DNA of 33,071 bases. Source: Baffinella frigidus. Taxonomy: Eukaryota; Cryptophyceae; Cryptomonadales; Baffinellaceae. Below are positions 18,602 to 28,612 of this stretch, piece after piece. The notes below the pieces were generated by a model that was given only the letters and a program-made list of their open reading frames with translations, did no database searches and had not been told where the DNA came from. Made by a program: the position numbers and the translations under genes. Numbering within the stretch: the first letter of the stretch is position 1; every line of letters starts with the position of its first letter. The DNA is taken from contig MU646570.1 in the NCBI GenBank assembly GCA_026770585.1, positions 168,837-201,907 of the forward strand, written 5' to 3'.

Positions 18602-19702
18602 TTGGACGTACGAGATTTGGTTGAGAAGGCTGAAAAGGGGGATAAAAGTTTGCAACAGTTTGAAATGAGACCTTGGCGACCGACAAAAGTTCGCTTCTTC
18701 CCCCCTGGTCTTTTGGTTTTTACCACACATTCTCATTTCCAATTGATGGATTTGACTATTTTGGTAGTTTAGAAGGCTGAAAAGCGGAAAGATTACGTCT
18801 CGCGTGAGTAAGAATCGAGCCCCCAGCCATCGTTGACCGTGTCAAATCTGAGGATTTGAACCTCGTAGGCTCTCCCCCTTTTTGGACAGGTGTTCAGACA
18901 ATGTGCGAAAAAATATTTTTCCGTCCAAACTAGTCATTTCATTCTCATGGATTCGATTAGTTTGGAATCGGTGTGGCTGACGAGAACCCATCAACCAATA
19001 CAGGGATATCTAGGTTACAAAAACCCATCACTTGAGAATCCGCACCGGATTTGGGGCCTGTGTGTTCTAAATTTGTACTAGAAGTTTGGCTAGATATCGT
19101 GTTAGTCAACCCGCAGGTACCAATTTAGGGGGAAAAAACCCGATCGAGGCTCGACCAAGGCTGTAAGTGGTTGTGGGATCTCAGATAGGCTGACAGCACT
19201 CTTCGAGAAGGGCTGCGGACGGTGTTGCAGGTTGTCAACACAGCTGAGATGTCCTGGACGGGCGAGATGTCCCGAGGCCTCGGGGAAAAGGGCACCATGA
19301 GTGGGCCCGGGAGGTCCTTTAAGTCCTTTAGGTTTTAATTTCTCCCAATATGGCCCAACGACACGCCCTTCCGTAGAAAGGAACCGCAGAGAAAGTATTT
19401 TTGCTTTCGGGTCGCGTTTAGCTCTCCAGTGGAGAGGCTCAGGAGATCCCGCCTTTAGGTCCTGTAGGTTCTTCGAGCTCCCAACATAGGCGGACACCGG
19501 AACTTATTCTGTAGAAAGACCATGCTTCCTTTCGGATCACATCAAGCCCCCCTGTACAGAGGATCGCGGCAGAAACCAAGCTCGTTTCGCGAGGATCTCC
19601 GATGTACCGTGTCAAGATGGTCTTCCTCAGGTTATGAGGCTGTGATTGGAGCCCTCAAGCTATGTTGGGCACGTGACCCTGATGATAGCTTGACATACCG
19701 TA

Positions 19703-19818
19703 CAGGGGTACCTCGCTCATAAGAAACTGCCCCCCCCCCTAGGACCACCACAGGGCCCTAGGCATACCTACTGTAGGGTCCTGGGGGGAGGCGGTTTCTT
19801 TTGAGCGAGGTACCCCTG
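19703..19818. mobile_element. Foldback element, CAGGGGTACCTCGC family, copy 3
   Basis: 116 bp flanked by TA on both sides. Ends CAGGGGTACCTCGCTCATAA and GAGCGAGGTACCCCTG. Core GGGCCCTAGG and CTACTGTAGGGTCC. Confidence 0.88.
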
Positions 19819-19909
19819 TACACGTCGAATGCCCAACTGGGTAAGATCTATTATGGGGAATACAGGAACATGTGCCAGTAATGCTGGGTGTGATCCGCAC
19901 ACAGGTGTA

Positions 19910-20029
19910 CAGGGGTTACTTGAAAATAAGGGCTCACACCCCTCGTAGAGTGGTCCTAGATAGGCCCATAGGCATAGACCTACCGTAGGCTCCTACGGCG
20001 TGGTGGACCTTGTTTTCGAGTAACCCCTG
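19910..20029. mobile_element. Foldback element with CAGGGGTTACT ends
   Basis: 120 bp flanked by TA on both sides. Ends CAGGGGTTACTTGAAAATAA and TTTTCGAGTAACCCCTG, with the CTACCGTAGGCTCCTACGG core. A half copy lies in both arms of the 20.3/22.6 kb inverted repeat, and an end fragment at 25676-25710. Confidence 0.83.
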
Positions 20030-20154
20030 TACCCCCTAGGGGCTGCGAGAGAATGGCATGAGAATGGCATGGGGTGACGTCTTCTTGGGCTTGCCTCTCC
20101 ACTAACTTTAAAGACAATCCCTGATTGCATTGATAAGAGTCGGCCAAGACACCC

Positions 20155-20360
20155 TCTCCCCCTCTCTCTCCCCCCCCCACCCTCTCTCTCTCTCTCCCTG
20201 CATGGCAGTCGAGAGAGCACCGCGTCAAAGCCCATTTTCACTTTCTCTCTCTCTCTCCCTCTCGCTGCAAGGGAGTTGAGAGAGCAAAACGTGCCCCCCC
20301 CCACACCTCTCTCTCTTTCTCTCTCTCTCTCGCTCCCTCTCTCTCTCTCTCTCTCTCGCA
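20155..20360. repeat. CT-rich microsatellite
   Basis: CTCTCT tracts broken by short unique pieces. Similar GA tracts border the other arm of the inverted repeat. Confidence 0.9.
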
Positions 20361-20746
20361 GGCGTACCACGAAAGACAGCTGGTGGGAGCGTGTGCCCCC
20401 CCAGGGTGTGATCAGCACACAGGGGTCACTTGAAAATAAGGGTCCACACCGCTCGTAGGGTGGTCCTAGGCTCGTAGGGTGGTCCTTGGTAGCGTGTGCC
20501 CCCCCAGCACATTCTGAGAGGACACCAGATGCCCTCTCCTCAGTCCACCATTGATGCGAGAAATGCGTACTGAACCAACGAGACACTCGCAGCTGGCTTA
20601 CCCAGAAGACTGCGTAAGGCCTCGTCGAGAGGCCAGGACCGGGTCGGTAGGCGTGCTGCAAGGCGCCATCTGACAAACCCTCGTTTCGAGAAGCTCGATT
20701 CATTAACACACTCCTGTCCGCCTCACACTTCAAAAGGGGGGTTCGG
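20326..20746. repeat. Left arm of a ~0.4 kb near-identical inverted repeat
   Basis: Reverse complement of about 22645-23060 with only scattered differences, including shared CT/GA tract edges and an internal duplicated CTCGTAGGGTGGTCCT. A frame is open through each arm but runs into the microsatellite, so I do not call it a gene. High identity implies recent duplication or gene conversion. Confidence 0.9.
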
Positions 20747-21437
20747 GCGAAGTCGGCGAGAGGGACGACACCAAGCTCTTGAACCCCTTGGCAAATCGCC
20801 CCGCCAGCGTCTTTCCCCTCTTCGCAGGCCCCGTATGGCTTGACAAGCCTGGCGGGGATTGCGGCATGTGCGCAGCCATGGTTCGAGGTGTTAAGACGCG
20901 GTTCATCGCCCTGACGCGTGCCACAGCAGCCGGCTCCGCAGACTCCTTGGCCTTCTCTCCCGCGCCTCGTGCCCCGACAAGGGAGTCGTGCTCTCTTATG
21001 TGCGCCAGCACCTCATCGAGGTCCTTGAACGTGTGCTTACCACCAGAAGAGATGTCCTTACAAGAAGAGCTTCGGCCGTGTCTTCCCTCGAAGAGAGACC
21101 CCGAGGAGCGCTGCTCGCGCGTGTCGGGGCTCGGTGGAAACCACCCGTGCAACTCCTCTGGTGTCATCTTGGCGAGCGCCGCGTCGAGGTGCCTGAACGA
21201 GTTGTTCTCACGATTGTCGCTACCGATGCGGCTGTTGGGCGAGGGGGGGTACGTCCAGGAGGGAGGGTTCCCCTCTCCCAAATGGCACAGTCGCGGGGCG
21301 CGCAGTGGTAACGTCGGGTGTGTCATTCTTTCTCTTTCCTGTATCCTTCTGGCCGCCGTCAAGGAAACGTCTGTCTTTTGTGGGGGCCTGTCATATTTTT
21401 TTTGCGACTCCTCCAGGACTCCCTTAGTGCTGATCAT
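20730..21437 (-). CDS. Unrecognised hypothetical protein, 235 codons
   Basis: Single open frame ATG 21437 to TGA 20730. I do not recognise the family. Composition is hydrophilic and rich in Ser, Pro and charged residues. Two similar motifs are visible, NSFRHLDAALAKMTPEELHG near residue 80 and HTFKDLDEVLAHIREHDSL near residue 135, suggesting an internal duplicated helix (F-x-x-LD-x-x-LA). A basic C-terminus (GRFAKGFKSLVSSL) precedes SPTSPEPPF. The stop lies inside the left inverted-repeat arm, so the C-terminus may be truncated or captured. A segment of its coding DNA (about 21246-21280) recurs inverted at 21690-21726. It may be a real gene, an exon, or cargo of an inverted-repeat element. Confidence 0.45.
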   Translation of the reverse strand: MISTKGVLEESQKKYDRPPQKTDVSLTAARRIQERERMTHPTLPLRAPRLCHLGEGNPPSWTYPPSPNSRIGSDNRENNSFRHLDAALAKMTPEELHGWFPPSPDTREQRSSGSLFEGRHGRSSSCKDISSGGKHTFKDLDEVLAHIREHDSLVGARGAGEKAKESAEPAAVARVRAMNRVLTPRTMAAHMPQSPPGLSSHTGPAKRGKTLAGRFAKGFKSLVSSLSPTSPEPPF

Positions 21438-21584
21438 GTCCAGGCACGTCCATGTTCATTTTACAACACAGATCGCTATTCTGGGACCAAAATGTCAATG
21501 AAATGTCACGTGGAGTCAGCCCGTCTAAGGTTATTCGCCGGACATGTTAACCTCCCGCGTGAAGAGGTGTCATTAATTTGAGGT

Positions 21585-21640
21585 GTACATGTACGTGATA
21601 CCTGTGCACATGTACGTGATACCTGAGAAGATGAACGTGT
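21585..21640. repeat. Short tandem duplication, ACATGTACGTGATACCTG
   Basis: Two copies of TGTRCACATGTACGTGATACC-like sequence, then a diverged third (AGATGAACGTG). Confidence 0.6.
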
Positions 21641-21778
21641 TTGACTGCTCAAGAAACCCCCCAGAAACTGCCCAAGACCTGTATTCCTGATATTTGGGAG
21701 AGGGGAACCCTCCCTCCTGGACGTAGGACCTACCCCTCCTCGCTCAAGAAACCCCCCAGAAACTGCCCAAGACCTGTA
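21641..21778. repeat. Direct repeat of a 36 bp block around an inverted gene fragment
   Basis: CTCAAGAAACCCCCCAGAAA...GACCTGTA occurs at 21641 and 21743; an inverted copy is at about 22617-22650. Between the two lies an inverted copy of 21246-21280 from the hypothetical ORF. Confidence 0.75.
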
Positions 21779-21873
21779 CGAGTCCGGGGGTACGAAGCTT
21801 ATGCACCTACCATGATATGAATATGCACCTACCATGCACCTACCATTGTGCATATGAATATGCACCTACCTTA

Positions 21874-22556
21874 GGCCCGGTTCTCACGAAAATTCTGGAA
21901 TGTGCTCGTATTTTATCGTATTTGCAATCGCATTACCGGATTTTGTACGCTTCCCGACGAAATAGAAAGACGCAATCAAAATCGTCCGGTAATTGAGCCA
22001 TTCTTTCTGGGAAGTTGTGAAACCGGCCAAAAGTTGTTAATATTGACTCAACTCCCAAAGTCCATCTAATCACCGCAATTCATCATCTGTAGTAAAACGT
22101 TTGATGCATCCACCCATGGATGTGGCGGGNNNNNNNNNNNNNNNNNNNNNNNNNNNNNNGCGGGCGTTCCTCTGAGCTATTCAGATCGACGGTGCGAGCA
22201 AAACTTCCCCCTTGGCCCCCCCGAGAGGACCCATGGATTCGAGCATGCCCCCCACCCAGGGAATTTGAATTCGTGAAAAAAAGAATTTGCTGATTCGAGT
22301 AGTAAAACGGATCCGCGACTGGAAATATCGAATCGGTGCGAGGTTGCACCGATAGAAAATCGCATTACCGGAAATCGCATTACGGGATTTGGGTCTCGGT
22401 CCATCTAGTCGCTTCACCCAAATCCCGTAATGCGAATCATGATCAAAACAAGCAACAGATGTAGCGGTACGGGATTGTAAAATTTGTACCAAGAAAGTGA
22501 ATAGATGGGCTTTAAAGGCATTCCGGGATCTCCAAAAATTTCGTGAGAACCAGGCC
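21874..22556. mobile_element. TIR DNA transposon (non-autonomous) with TTA target duplication
   Basis: Ends GGCCCGGTTCTCACGAAAAT and ATTTCGTGAGAACCAGGCC are inverted repeats with one mismatch in the outer ~18 bp. TTA flanks both sides (21871-21873 and 22557-22559). A GGCCyGTT-type end with a TTA/TWA duplication is typical of PIF/Harbinger-like elements (established knowledge). Internal CGCATTACCGG and CCCAAATCCCGTAATGCG form sub-terminal palindromes. No transposase frame is seen; 30 N lie inside. Confidence 0.82.
22130..22159. other. Assembly gap (30 N)
   Basis: Run of N inside the TTA-flanked transposon. Confidence 0.99.
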
Positions 22557-22644
22557 TTATGCACCTACCATGATATGAATATGCACCTACCATGATATGA
22601 ATCGTGAAGCTTACGACTCGTACAGGTCTTGGGCAGTTTCTGGG

Positions 22645-23060
22645 AACCCCCTTTTTGAAGTGTGAGGCGGACAGGAGTGTGTTAATGAACCGAGCTTCTC
22701 GAAACGAGGGTTTGTCAGATGGCGCCTTGCAGCACGCCTACCGACCCGGTCCTGGCCTCTCGACGAGGCCTCACGCAGTCTTCTGGGTAAGCCAGCTGCG
22801 AGTGTCTCGTTGGTTCAGTACGCATTTCTCGCATCGATGGTGGACTGAGGAGAGGGCATCTGGTGTCCTCTCAGAATGTGCTGGGGGGGCACACGCTACC
22901 AAGGACCACCCTACGAGCCTAGGACCACCCTACGAGCGGTGTGGACCCTTATTTTCAAGTGACCCCTGTGTGCTGATCACACCCTGGGGGGGCACACGCT
23001 CCCACCAGCTGTCTTTCGTGGTACGCCTGCGAGAGAGAGAGAGAGAGGGAGCGAGCGAAA
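22645..23060. repeat. Right arm of the ~0.4 kb inverted repeat
   Basis: Reverse complement of 20326-20746. Begins GAACCCCCTTTTTGAAGTG and ends in GA microsatellite after CGTGGTACGCCTGC. Confidence 0.9.
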
Positions 23061-23205
23061 GAGAAAGAGAGAGAAAGAGAGAGAGAGAGAGAAAGAGAGA
23101 GGGAGGGTGGGGCGCGGGGGGGGGCGTGGCGTGCACATGGTGCTCCCTCTACTGCCTTACAGAGAGAGGGAGAGAGAAAGAGAGAGAAAGAGACAGGGCG
23201 GTGCA
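23030..23205. repeat. GA-rich microsatellite
   Basis: GAGAGAAAGAGA tracts around a short GC-rich GGGGCGTGGCGTGCAC piece. Confidence 0.9.
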
Positions 23206-23374
23206 CGCGGTGGTCTCGGTATCGCGATACACGAACCTGCACCCCTGCAGCACCCCACGTGTACTCTGTGGACACGCCGAAAGTAGGAGGATTCTCTGTG
23301 ACTTTACACAGTCACATACCCTGTCGGCCAAACCACCGCCAACGAGTTCACGTGGGCCTACGCCCAGGACCCTA

Positions 23375-23494
23375 CAGGGGTACCTCGCTCACAAGAAAGT
23401 GTCCTCCTAGGACCCTACAGTACATGTAGGTCTATGCCTAGGGCCCTATGGTGGTCCTAGGAGGGGGCGGGTTCTAACGAGCGAGGTACACGTG
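23375..23494. mobile_element. Foldback element, CAGGGGTACCTCGC family, copy 4
   Basis: 120 bp, preceded by TA; left end CAGGGGTACCTCGCTCACAA, right end mutated (GAGCGAGGTACACGTG). Interior CCTAGGGCCCTATGGTGGTC. Confidence 0.83.
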
Positions 23495-23583
23495 CAGCAC
23501 AAGAAAAAACGTTTCTCCGCAAACGTGGCCGCTCTCTCATTTTCTTTCATTTGTCGGCTGCCAACAGATGAGACAACCGCTCT

Positions 23584-23685
23584 ATCCCTTAAGTGGCCAG
23601 CGGGTCGAAAAGGACACGCAGAGTTCCAAGGCAGATCCTAGGTCCCTACGGTAGGGCGTATGAGCCTACTGCCCACTCAAGGGAT
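23584..23685. mobile_element. Foldback element, ATCCCTTAAGTGGCCA family, copy 2
   Basis: 102 bp, ends ATCCCTTAAGTGGCCA and GCCCACTCAAGGGAT, core TCCCTACGGTAGGGCGTATG. The right half is nearly identical to copy 1 at 9602-9704. Confidence 0.8.
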
Positions 23686-23712
23686 AGCTCCGCGCCTTTG
23701 TTGCGGGTTTGG
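23684..23712 (-). pseudogene. 3'-side partial copy of glycosyltransferase last exon
   Basis: The reverse strand reads RNKGAELS versus RQKGAEL in the intact exon at 24111-24191. Downstream of the exon in the gene's sense. Confidence 0.5.
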
Positions 23713-23985
23713 TCATACAGTGGACTACATGTACGGACCTTTCATCAAAAGTCAACTTATCCTGTGTGCAGTTAACTTGAAGGATTTTCTAATGCAAATT
23801 TGGAGACGTTACCGCTAAATCCAGCGGAACCAAAACCCTCGAAGCCCACCGTGTGGAGTATTGCTGCGGTCGCTTCTTCTTCTTTATTAATCCCAAGCCT
23901 GGAGATGAGTGATCCAAAAGTGTATGCGCCTTACCACGAGCGCGCCTCGGTACAGTGGCAGGGCCTCAAAAGTGGAGGTCTTCTA

Positions 23986-24102
23986 CAGGGGTACCTCGCT
24001 CACAAGAAACCAACCCCCCCTAGGACCCTACAGTAGGCCTATGCCCAGGGCCCTACGGTGGTCCTAGGGGGGGCGCAGTTTTTTACGAGCGAGGTACCTC
24101 TG
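23986..24102. mobile_element. Foldback element, CAGGGGTACCTCGC family, copy 5
   Basis: 117 bp with TA on both sides; ends CAGGGGTACCTCGCTCACAA and GAGCGAGGTACCTCTG. Lies 8 bp beyond the glycosyltransferase stop codon. Confidence 0.88.
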
Positions 24103-24110
24103 TAGGACCT

Positions 24111-24191
24111 TCATAGCTCTGCGCCTTTCTGGCGGGCTATGAGTGTTGCTGCGATCGTGCGTAGCTCCGCGAGCACCAACGCGCCCACCCT
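24111..24191 (-). CDS. Glycosyltransferase candidate terminal exon
   Basis: 81 nt including stop TGA at 24113-24111, acceptor CCAAACGCAG, phase 0. Encodes RVGALVLAELRTIAATLIAR then QKGAEL. A diverged copy at about 24330-24365 differs mainly at third codon positions in this same frame, which supports coding. It is weakly similar to the C-terminal helix of GT4 enzymes. Confidence 0.55.
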   Translation of the reverse strand, partial: RVGALVLAELRTIAATLIARQKGAEL

Positions 24192-27100
24192 CTGCGTTTG
24201 GAGAGTAGGGTTTAGGCTTTGGGGTTTGAGGTTTATGGATTAGGGTTGAGGATTTAGGGTTTAGGGTTTAGGGGTTGGGGTTTGAGGTTTAGGGTTTGGA
24301 GTTTAGGGTTTAGGAGGGAGAGAGATCGTGCATAGTTCCGCCAGGACGAAGGCACCCACCCTCTGGGTGTGGGGTTGAGGGTTTTGGGAATAAGGAGTGG
24401 GGTTTAGGGTGTAGGGTGCAGGGTTTATGGTTGACAGACACGCAACAGCAAAAGGGGGGAGGCAGGGGGGGGGGCTGAGGGTTGTACAGGGCTACCTCGC
24501 TGATCAGAAACAGCCCTCCCCCTAGGACCACCATAGGGCCCTAGGGATAGGCCTACTGTAGGGTCATAAGAGGGTGTTGTTTCCTATGATCGAGGTACCC
24601 CTGTACCGCTCCCTGACCCTGGCTTGGAGTAATTTCTGAGCTTAACTGGCTTTTAGAGGTTTAAAAGACCTAGGTGTGTACCAGAAATCCTTTAGATAGA
24701 AACCCTTGCAAGATAGAATGTATTCTGGACTGGGACGCAATTGTCGAAAGGGGTGAGGGAGGGGGGGGGCTGCTGAAGGCTCCTTCGCACTACGAGAGAG
24801 CGAGCGAGAGAGAGAGAAAGAGAGAGAATGTGTGTGTGTGTGTGTGTGTGTGCGAGAGAGAGAGAGGGAGAGAGGGGGAGAGAGGGAGGGAGAGAGAGGG
24901 AGGGTGGGAGAGGGAGGGAGGGAGAGAGAGAGAGAGGGGGATAGGGAGATAGGGAGAGAGAGAACCTTTCATGAGATGTTGTTGGGGTTACGGGTTTGGG
25001 GTTGACGGTTTACGGTTGAGGGTGTAGGGTGTAGGGTATAGAATTGAGGATTTATGGTTGAGGGGGGGGCGAGATCTGCGGGGTGTATCGCCCCCTGACC
25101 CACGCCCCCCCACGCTTCCCCTCCTTCCGAAGACGCAGGGGTCCCATCCCAAGTGAATCAAATCGTGGCGACCCCCTGTAGTAACTTTTAGAAGGGATAC
25201 ACTTCAATCGTAGCGTCCATCTATCCACCATCCTAGGAAATCCCTAGGTCCCTAGGGGCTTGCTACCGTAGGGTCTCAGGCGTTGAGGGGTGGGGAGAGA
25301 CCTGTGGGTTGTACCGCTCCCTGACCCACGCCCCCCCACGCTTCCCCACCTACCCGTCGTGCAGGGGTTAGCGTGCAGGGTTCAGGGTTCAGGGTTCAGG
25401 CGTTCAACACAAATCAAGGGCCCTGTAAGGGCGTTTTTTTTCCTGACCCACGCCCCCCCTACGCTTCCCCACCCACCCATCGTGCGGTGGTTAGTCGTTA
25501 GGGTGTGTTCTGTGGGGTTTGGGGTTTAAGGTTTAGGGTTTGGGTTTTGTGGTTTAGGGTTAAGGGTCTAGGGTTTAGCGTTTAGCGTTTAGGGTTCAGG
25601 ATTCAGGGTTTAGGGTTAATAGTAAAAATCAAGGGTCCTGGAAGGGCGATTTGTTCGCCTTTGAGGGCTGGGGTATCCAGGGGTTACTTGCGAACAAGAA
25701 ATCACACCTGGTACAATATGGTTTCTGCCATTTGGCATCAAACTCAGGCAGCCCGCTGTCGAGCGAATTGGCACATATAAGACAGTCAGGACCAGAATTT
25801 GGTCCGTTATGGTGTTCCCTTTTCGCGCGGCAGCGGAAACGCTCCCACTTCGCAGCCAGTGGGGGCTTCACGGATACAGTCCATCTCAACGATTTGTACT
25901 ACAATCTTCTCCATTGCCCTCTAACCTAACCGGAATTTCGCCTTGATTCAAGGTGAAAAGTTCTTGGGTCACTGCTCAGTGAATGGTTCCGATCTGTGAT
26001 GACAAACTCTAAGTGGTCACTCGCAGCGGACCAACTCCCTCCGTGCGCTGATTAAAACGCGCTTGACATAAATGTGGTGTAGTTGCATTTCTGCACTAGG
26101 GTTCCTGCTCTAAATTCATAGGCGACGCCATGCAATTTAAACCGTGTTTTTGCTATCCTGGGGAGTTTTTTATCCTATGGTAAGGTAAAGCTATGTCGAT
26201 GCTAAAATAGAAAAATGTGACACAATTCACCCTTAAGATAGCATAAAAGGCGGTGTAAATTGCATGGCCTCGGACACTAAAACGCATTTTATGGCGAGCC
26301 CGGTTCGCTCAGGGAGAGGAAGAGCACCTCCCCCGCGCTTGCAGGGTTTAGGGTTCAGGCTTTAGGGTTAAGTACAAAAATCAAGGGTCCCGATAGAGCG
26401 AATAACCCGAGATGGGCCCATCGGTTCGTGGACTGTTGGACCACCCATTTCTAGGCTCGAGAGCAATTGAAAATAATTCGTCAAAATTAAATAATATTTC
26501 TCAACACGCGATGAGGAAAAAGAGGACCTCCCGGGCGCTGGCAGGGTCGGAGAAGACACTTCGGAGCAGCCGCCTCAGCCCATCCACCTGAAAAACAAAA
26601 CACAGTAAAGAGGGGGAGAGCGTTGCTGGATTGAGAAGGTGCAGCTGAGCGGGACTGCAGAAACCCCCAACCCTGTCGCCCGTACGGACTACCGCAATGA
26701 AACAGCAGAAGAAGAAGAAGAAAGAGAAGGCTCGTCGGAGAAGCTACCTCAGCCCATCCACCTATAAAGAAAAACCGTCATAAAGAAGAAGAAGAAGAAG
26801 AAACTGCAGAAGAAGACAAAAATCGTACCGCGCCCGGAGGGGGGCGACTACGAAGTTTTAAAGGCCCTGGGTTGTAGGGACTTGTACAGCCTATTTATTA
26901 GCTGGATATACAATCCTTTTAGGGATCTTCACGTCCTGAGTTGCGTCGTTTCCTCCTGATGACTGGAGCCGTCTATGAGAATATGGGCGCATGATTTTTA
27001 GGGTTCGCATTGCAACGACCAAGAAGACGCGTTAAAAAAATACAAAATAGTTTTGCGTCCACTAATTCGAAAGGGGTCAAAACAACTAACTTTTGTGTGG

Positions 27101-28572
27101 TAAAGATTCCATTTATTCGAAATCCATTAATGCAAGCTAAGAAGGTCGCATGTAAACAGCACACCATTTACTATTCTTTCATATCCCCGACCGGTGAGAT
27201 GTCATGGCTGTTCGCTTCATAATGTCTCCGAGAGGACGTGATGTCTCTGCATATTATGCAGATTGACTAGAGCCATTTGAATTCTCGTAGTTTCCTGGCC
27301 CCGGGCGCGGATAAAGAAAGAGAAGCAAACTATTTGTTTTATTGGTTTTTGACTCCCGCAAGCCGCTCAAACGACTCCAGGAGTCGCATTGCCTGGAAGG
27401 GTTCACTAGGAGAGGCCCGTTTGGCCATTTTATATGTCTAACTCTGTCCACTTGAATTTGGGCTCCCCATAAATTCGCCCCCCCACCCGAAATTTCACAG
27501 GTGAACTTCAAGGGGGGGGGTTCGAAATTCACCTGTGAAATGGGGGGGGGGGCGAATTTATGGGGAGCCCAACTCTAAGTGGGACAGAGCTGGTACGCGT
27601 GTTTCCGACTCGCGGAGGGCTTGTCGTGTAAGCAAGATTCGTCATTAAGATATCCCTACTATCAAGGAAATTTGATCACTGTTCTTTTTCTTCCTGTTCG
27701 GTGGCATCATCTCCAATCTTGAACATGACGGACAGTACCGAAGGGTCAGCCCATAGATGGCCCTTGAATGCGCCCTCCCGCACCGGAACCTAGGTTTGGG
27801 GTTTGGGGGTTGGAGTGTGGGGTTTTGGGTTTTGGCTTTTGGGTTTGGGGTTTGGGGTTGAGGGTTGAGGGTTGAGGGTTAGGGTTTAGGGTTTCGGGTT
27901 TAGATTTTATGGTTCCGGGGTTCGGGTTCCGGGTTTCGGGTTTCGGTAGAGACCAGGCCGTCGATGGGGATGAGAAAGGAGTTGTGCTCCTTCATGAATT
28001 CCGTGTTCCCAGACCAATTAGTCGCCATTGTCGGTACTCCCATCGCCATCGCCTGGGTTGCGGTGTAGGGGTTAGCCGTCAACAATACACCCAACGCATG
28101 AATTCCAGTTCAAAATGTCAACCAAAACATGGTTGGACGAGCCGGTATCGAGCCCCGCCACTTAGCAGCCACCGGGGGCTTCACGGATACAGTCCATCTA
28201 AACGATTTGTACTAGAATCGTATCCATCGCCCTGGAACCTCACCGGAATTTCACCTTGAGTTCAAGGTGACAAGGTCCTCGGTCGCTGCCAAGTGGTCGA
28301 TCGATGCAGAGCTTTGCATCGGGGAGGACCTAGCTCTGCCTCACACGGTTTCGTCTGTCCAAATTGGCGAGACCGCAAGTCGATTCCCCGGGGTTTTGGT
28401 GCAAACCCGTCAACGTGTGGAATGAAAACGATGAGTGAACCCGAGTGAGGCAGAGCTAGCGGGCCTGGATGCCCTCGCCGCGCGCCCCCCCCACTACACG
28501 TTCTGCCTCTCTCCGCCAGGGGCTTCGTACCGGGCTCGGGGCTCGGGGCGCTGGGAGGGAGGAGCGCGTCCC

Positions 28573-28612
<40 letters not shown>

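Larger units (their letters stand above)
15989..19531. repeat. 3.5 kb block bounded by ~80 bp inverted arms, with nested inverted copies
   Basis: Outer arms 15989-16071 and 19451-19531 belong to the same family as the 14545/15200 arms. Inside, a longer ~120 bp arm at 17202-17328 faces inverted copies at 17892-18062 and 19309-19440 (CGAAAGCAAAAATGCGTTCT, TTAAAACCTAAAGGACCTAA). There are also direct duplicates: TTTGGATCCAARAATG...CTTGGGTAAAG at 16790 and 17670; ACGTGATCTTTCGC at 17411 and 17722; GTGAATGTGAACTTTCTCGA at 17486 and 17859; TTCAAATTGCTCCCATAAAT at 17547 and 18369. This looks like nested foldback insertions plus tandem duplication. Confidence 0.6.
21800..22610. repeat. ATGCACCTACCATGATATGA tandem array split by a TIR element
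   Basis: Copies of TATGCACCTACCATGATATGAA lie at 21799-21870 and 22559-22603. They formed one array before the 21874-22556 insertion. Confidence 0.8.

Noticed and set aside
18790-18890. Possible tRNA-like T-arm (GGTTCAAATCC on the minus strand)
   Set aside because: No matching acceptor stem, anticodon arm or A box at proper spacing. The same goes for GGGCTCGATACC near 28150.
22604-23410. 268-codon frame with a twin at 19993-20733 on the other strand
   Set aside because: Both frames are the arms of one inverted repeat and run into GA/CT microsatellites. No family resemblance, and identity is equal at all codon positions as far as I can judge.
28480-28512. Missing glycosyltransferase RGEGWG exon at CGCGGCGAGGGC (minus)
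   Set aside because: Frame gives RGEGIQAR and a stop. The real exon with RGEGWGRPHIE and correct phases is at 28813-28871.
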